The position numbers were made by a program, and so were the translations under genes. The notes beneath the pieces are model-generated. The model was given only the letters and a program-made list of their open reading frames with translations, made no database searches and had not been told where the DNA came from. From positions 186,001 through 250,000 of the forward strand of contig NZ_JAIVAM010000007.1 of assembly GCF_020171845.1 (NCBI RefSeq): a DNA stretch of 64,000 nt, written 5' to 3'. This document shows positions 61,802 to 64,000 of this stretch, in pieces (position 1 is the first letter of the stretch; the number at the start of each line of letters is the position of its first letter). This stretch comes from Cytobacillus kochii. GTDB lineage: Bacteria > Bacillota > Bacilli > Bacillales > Cytobacillaceae.

Positions 61802-62554
61802 TTAGACTCTTAAAGGAACATCTTTACTAATCGTTGTGTTCATTTTCTTTTGCTTTATCTCTTTATTCCTCATTTTTCCTTCTATATAGGTAAATAGCAC
61901 TTCCAATAACCAACAAATCAACCAATAGATCAGAGCAGCGACTAAGTACATTTCCAAAAAGTGATAACCATCATTAGCAATGATTTTTGCCAGTGCCATC
62001 ACTTCTACAACTTTTACCGCAAATGCTAGTGAGGTCGCCTTTATTAAACCAATAAATGTATTTCCCAAGTTTGGTAAGGCCACTAAGAAAGCTTGCGGGA
62101 GGACAATTCTTTTTAACGCTTGAAAAGTAGTCATTCCCACAGAATGGGCCGCTTCCATTTGTCCGATTTGTACAGCATTTAAGGATGCCCGCATAATTTC
62201 TGCTTGATAAGCTGATACATTAATTGTGAATGCAATAAAAGCGTAAAGCAGTGGTGAAATATGATCAGCATTATAGGCTGTACCGAAAGATTGATTCATT
62301 TTTTCTAATAGAACAGGCACACCGTAGAGGAATACATATAATTGTACCAATAATGGCGTACCTCTAATAAATGATATATAAATAATGAAGAGGCGATTAA
62401 GGATAGGGACGCGATAAATTCGGCAAAGAGCAATTAGCAGACCGAATATCAATCCAAACACCATTGCAACAACAGCAATCGCTAAGGTGATAGGCACCCC
62501 TTTTAAAACCTCAGGAATCTGCTCAATAGCAAATTCAAAATTGATCATAGGCAT
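61802..62554 (-). CDS. Amino acid ABC transporter permease
   Basis: A 250-residue inner-membrane subunit of a polar amino acid importer (HisM/GlnP type). It has about five transmembrane segments, the SFIRGTPLLVQLY stretch and the ATPase-contact EAA loop (QMEAAHSVGMTTFQALKRIVLPQA). It is 18 bases after a second permease gene; the two would form a heterodimer. The pair resembles TcyL/TcyM cystine permeases, but substrate is inferred only from order and size. Confidence 0.93.
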   Translation of the reverse strand: MPMINFEFAIEQIPEVLKGVPITLAIAVVAMVFGLIFGLLIALCRIYRVPILNRLFIIYISFIRGTPLLVQLYVFLYGVPVLLEKMNQSFGTAYNADHISPLLYAFIAFTINVSAYQAEIMRASLNAVQIGQMEAAHSVGMTTFQALKRIVLPQAFLVALPNLGNTFIGLIKATSLAFAVKVVEVMALAKIIANDGYHFLEMYLVAALIYWLICWLLEVLFTYIEGKMRNKEIKQKKMNTTISKDVPLRV

Positions 62555-62572
62555 TAAGTGTTCATTCCTTCA

Positions 62573-63271
62573 TTATAATTTGGATAAACTGATCTTTCCT
62601 TTCTTTAAAACCTTTTCTAATGTACTAATGACCATTTCTATTAAAATACAAGTGCCCCAGTATATAAGAGAAATGACGACATAAATCTCAAACATACCTA
62701 TACCATGGTTATTACCTAATATAATCCTTACTTGACCCATAATATCGATAATACCAATCGTGAATGCTAAGGAAGTATCTTTTAATAGCTCGATAATGTT
62801 ATTACCTAAATTCGGTAAAGATAAAACGAAGGCTTGAGGCAACACCACTCTCCATAATGCTTGTGTATAAGTCATTCCTACACTATATGCTGCTTCAAAT
62901 TGATCCTCACCAACTGCCAAATAGGCAGAACGTACAACTTCTGAAAGATAAGCAGCATTATGCAGGGAGAGACTAATTAAAACAAAAATCATCCGATCCA
63001 TACTATTAATATCAATTTGAAAAGCTAATAACAGCTGTGGTAACCCAAAATAAACAAGAAATAATTGCACTAATAAAGGTGTCGATCGACAGAATGAGAG
63101 ATAAAATGTTGCGATTTGATAAAGTACTTTGAATCTCTTAATACGGATAATCGCTATAGCTACGCCTAAGACTAATGAACAAACTAATGAAATGAGTAAC
63201 ATAAATAAGGTGATTGGTAGCTTATCTAATACTTGTATAAACAAACTAAACCAATCATTCACCACAGACAT
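62573..63271 (-). CDS. Amino acid ABC transporter permease
   Basis: A 232-residue permease paralogous to the next gene, with LSFCRSTPLLVQLFL and the EAA loop QFEAAYSVGMTYTQALWRVVLPQA. AGAAGG lies before the ATG. It follows the binding-protein gene by 51 bases, across a hairpin. No ATPase gene is present between here and the downstream terminator, so the ATPase must be upstream of the window edge or elsewhere. Confidence 0.93.
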   Translation of the reverse strand: MSVVNDWFSLFIQVLDKLPITLFMLLISLVCSLVLGVAIAIIRIKRFKVLYQIATFYLSFCRSTPLLVQLFLVYFGLPQLLLAFQIDINSMDRMIFVLISLSLHNAAYLSEVVRSAYLAVGEDQFEAAYSVGMTYTQALWRVVLPQAFVLSLPNLGNNIIELLKDTSLAFTIGIIDIMGQVRIILGNNHGIGMFEIYVVISLIYWGTCILIEMVISTLEKVLKKGKISLSKL

Positions 63272-63302
63272 TCAACCTTCTCCCCTTTCTAATAACAAAG
63301 AA

Positions 63303-63332
63303 TAATCCGTAATTCGATGTGATTACGGATTA
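63303..63332 (-). repeat. Hairpin between binding-protein and permease genes
   Basis: TAATCCGTAAT (63303-63313) pairs with ATTACGGATTA (63322-63332) around an 8-base loop, overlapping the binding-protein stop codon. No T-run follows, so it is likely a 3' stabiliser or attenuator that gives more binding protein than permease. Confidence 0.7.
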
Positions 63333-64000
63333 AATTTATAGTTTTCCTCATTGATATAATCTAAGTTCTCGAAGAAATTGACTTCAAACCATTTTTCAGC
63401 CAAATCTGGTAAGGTACCATCCTCAATAAGCTCTTTCGTCACCTCATCGAACTCTTTAGCTAATTCTGTGTGTTCTTTATTAAAGACGGCATAAACAGGC
63501 TCTTTTGACACAATCCCGGCCACTTTCAAATTTAAATCCAACTCTTTTTGGACAGCATTGAATGTTGTTACATTAATAAACATGGCATCATCCTTACCAT
63601 CATTAACCCGCTCTAGGTTATCTGCATTAGAAGGAAATTCAATACTCTCAATATCAATTTGCTCATCAGGATTGTTTTTGTTATAACTATTTAATATTGT
63701 TCTTAAACCACCACTAGGAGACATCGGTGCTAATTTTTTGCCTACCATATCTTCTAATGTTTTGATATCTTCACGATCTGGTTGTGTTACGAGAGAAGTG
63801 AGTGAATAACCAAATTCCTGTTCTGGATAAAGGAACTTTTCTTCTCTTTCAGGGTTTTTAAAAAACCAATTAATCGCAAAATCATATTTGCCTGTATCCA
63901 CGCCAACTAAATTTGCTTCCTCTTCTCCCCAAACATATTCAAAATGGTAGTCTTCTAATTTCTTTTCTACTTCTTTCAAATAATCCATATCGTAACCAAT
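63323..64000 (-). CDS. Amino acid ABC transporter substrate-binding protein (5' part beyond the window)
   Basis: C-terminal 226 residues of a family 3 solute-binding protein. Visible are the second part of the periplasmic-type fold with DFAINWFFKNPEREEKF, IKTLEDMVGKKLAPMSPSGG and the typical C-terminal KELIEDGTLPDLAEKWFEVNFF. The frame is open to base 64000, so the lipoprotein signal and start lie outside. First visible gene of the importer operon; ligand may be cystine or another polar amino acid. Confidence 0.9.
   Translation of the reverse strand: MGYDMDYLKEVEKKLEDYHFEYVWGEEEANLVGVDTGKYDFAINWFFKNPEREEKFLYPEQEFGYSLTSLVTQPDREDIKTLEDMVGKKLAPMSPSGGLRTILNSYNKNNPDEQIDIESIEFPSNADNLERVNDGKDDAMFINVTTFNAVQKELDLNLKVAGIVSKEPVYAVFNKEHTELAKEFDEVTKELIEDGTLPDLAEKWFEVNFFENLDYINEENYKFNP

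Noticed and set aside
1..64000. Insertion sequences, phage genes, tRNA or rRNA
   Set aside because: No transposase, integrase, phage structural gene, cloverleaf or rRNA-like sequence was seen in the window.

Overview
The window is low-GC DNA from a Gram-positive bacterium of the Bacillaceae type, probably a marine, halophilic or alkaliphilic relative of Oceanobacillus/Virgibacillus. The basis is strong Bacillus-like ribosome binding sites, B. subtilis-type wall teichoic acid genes (tagB, tagD, tagF, tagG, tagH), an LCP protein, a poly-gamma-glutamate operon and regulator families common in Bacillus. The genus is an inference. No rRNA, tRNA, insertion sequence or CRISPR array was seen.

Region 1 (1-20500) is a wall teichoic acid locus. 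It holds the exporter tagGH, the glycerol-3-phosphate cytidylyltransferase tagD, the primase tagB, three further CDP-glycerol transferases (one cut by the left edge, one fused to a family 2 glycosyltransferase), galE, galU, a TagE/TarM-like GT4 enzyme and the phosphoglucomutase pgcA. Together these make and export a glycosylated poly(glycerol phosphate). A 1242-residue secreted glucosaminidase with repeated wall-binding modules and a decayed LCP gene lie inside the locus; an intact LCP gene (glycopolymer-to-peptidoglycan ligase family) follows.

Region 2 (21700-30450) is the most unusual part: a sigma-70-like gene convergent with a tightly overlapping eight-gene operon kpsS-kdsB-kdsA-kdsD-kdsC-HIT-kpsC-kpsC. 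It encodes all four steps from ribulose-5-phosphate to CMP-Kdo plus KpsS- and KpsC-like transferases. Kdo and these transferases are hallmarks of Gram-negative LPS and group 2 capsules; here they occur in a Gram-positive setting without KpsMT, next to teichoic acid genes.

Region 3 (30700-39000) has an amidohydrolase/sodium-solute symporter/DUF3311 unit and a poly-gamma-glutamate capsule operon capB-capC-capA-capE-capD, including a 52-codon capE that is easily missed. The window therefore carries genes for three anionic envelope polymers.

Region 4 (39300-51400) is ordinary accessory chromosome: GNAT, SDR/TetR/LMW-PTP, HxlR/nitroreductase, three tandem secreted coiled-coil proteins of unknown function, a DUF4825 lipoprotein, an amidase, small membrane proteins, YnfA, VanZ and a tandem AhpD-like protein.

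Region 5 (51450-58850) is a sigma-54 controlled catabolic module: an enhancer-binding regulator with CBS and PAS domains, a clear -24/-12 promoter with candidate upstream activator sites, then Fe-dependent alcohol dehydrogenase, GntP-type permease and CoA-acylating semialdehyde dehydrogenase. A divergent M20 amidohydrolase follows.

Region 6 (59000-59780) is a strict 51-bp tandem array of hairpins, with one unit showing a compensatory stem change. Region 7 (59950-64000) holds a PadR/DUF1700/DUF4097 operon and an amino-acid (possibly cystine) ABC importer whose binding-protein gene runs off the right edge.
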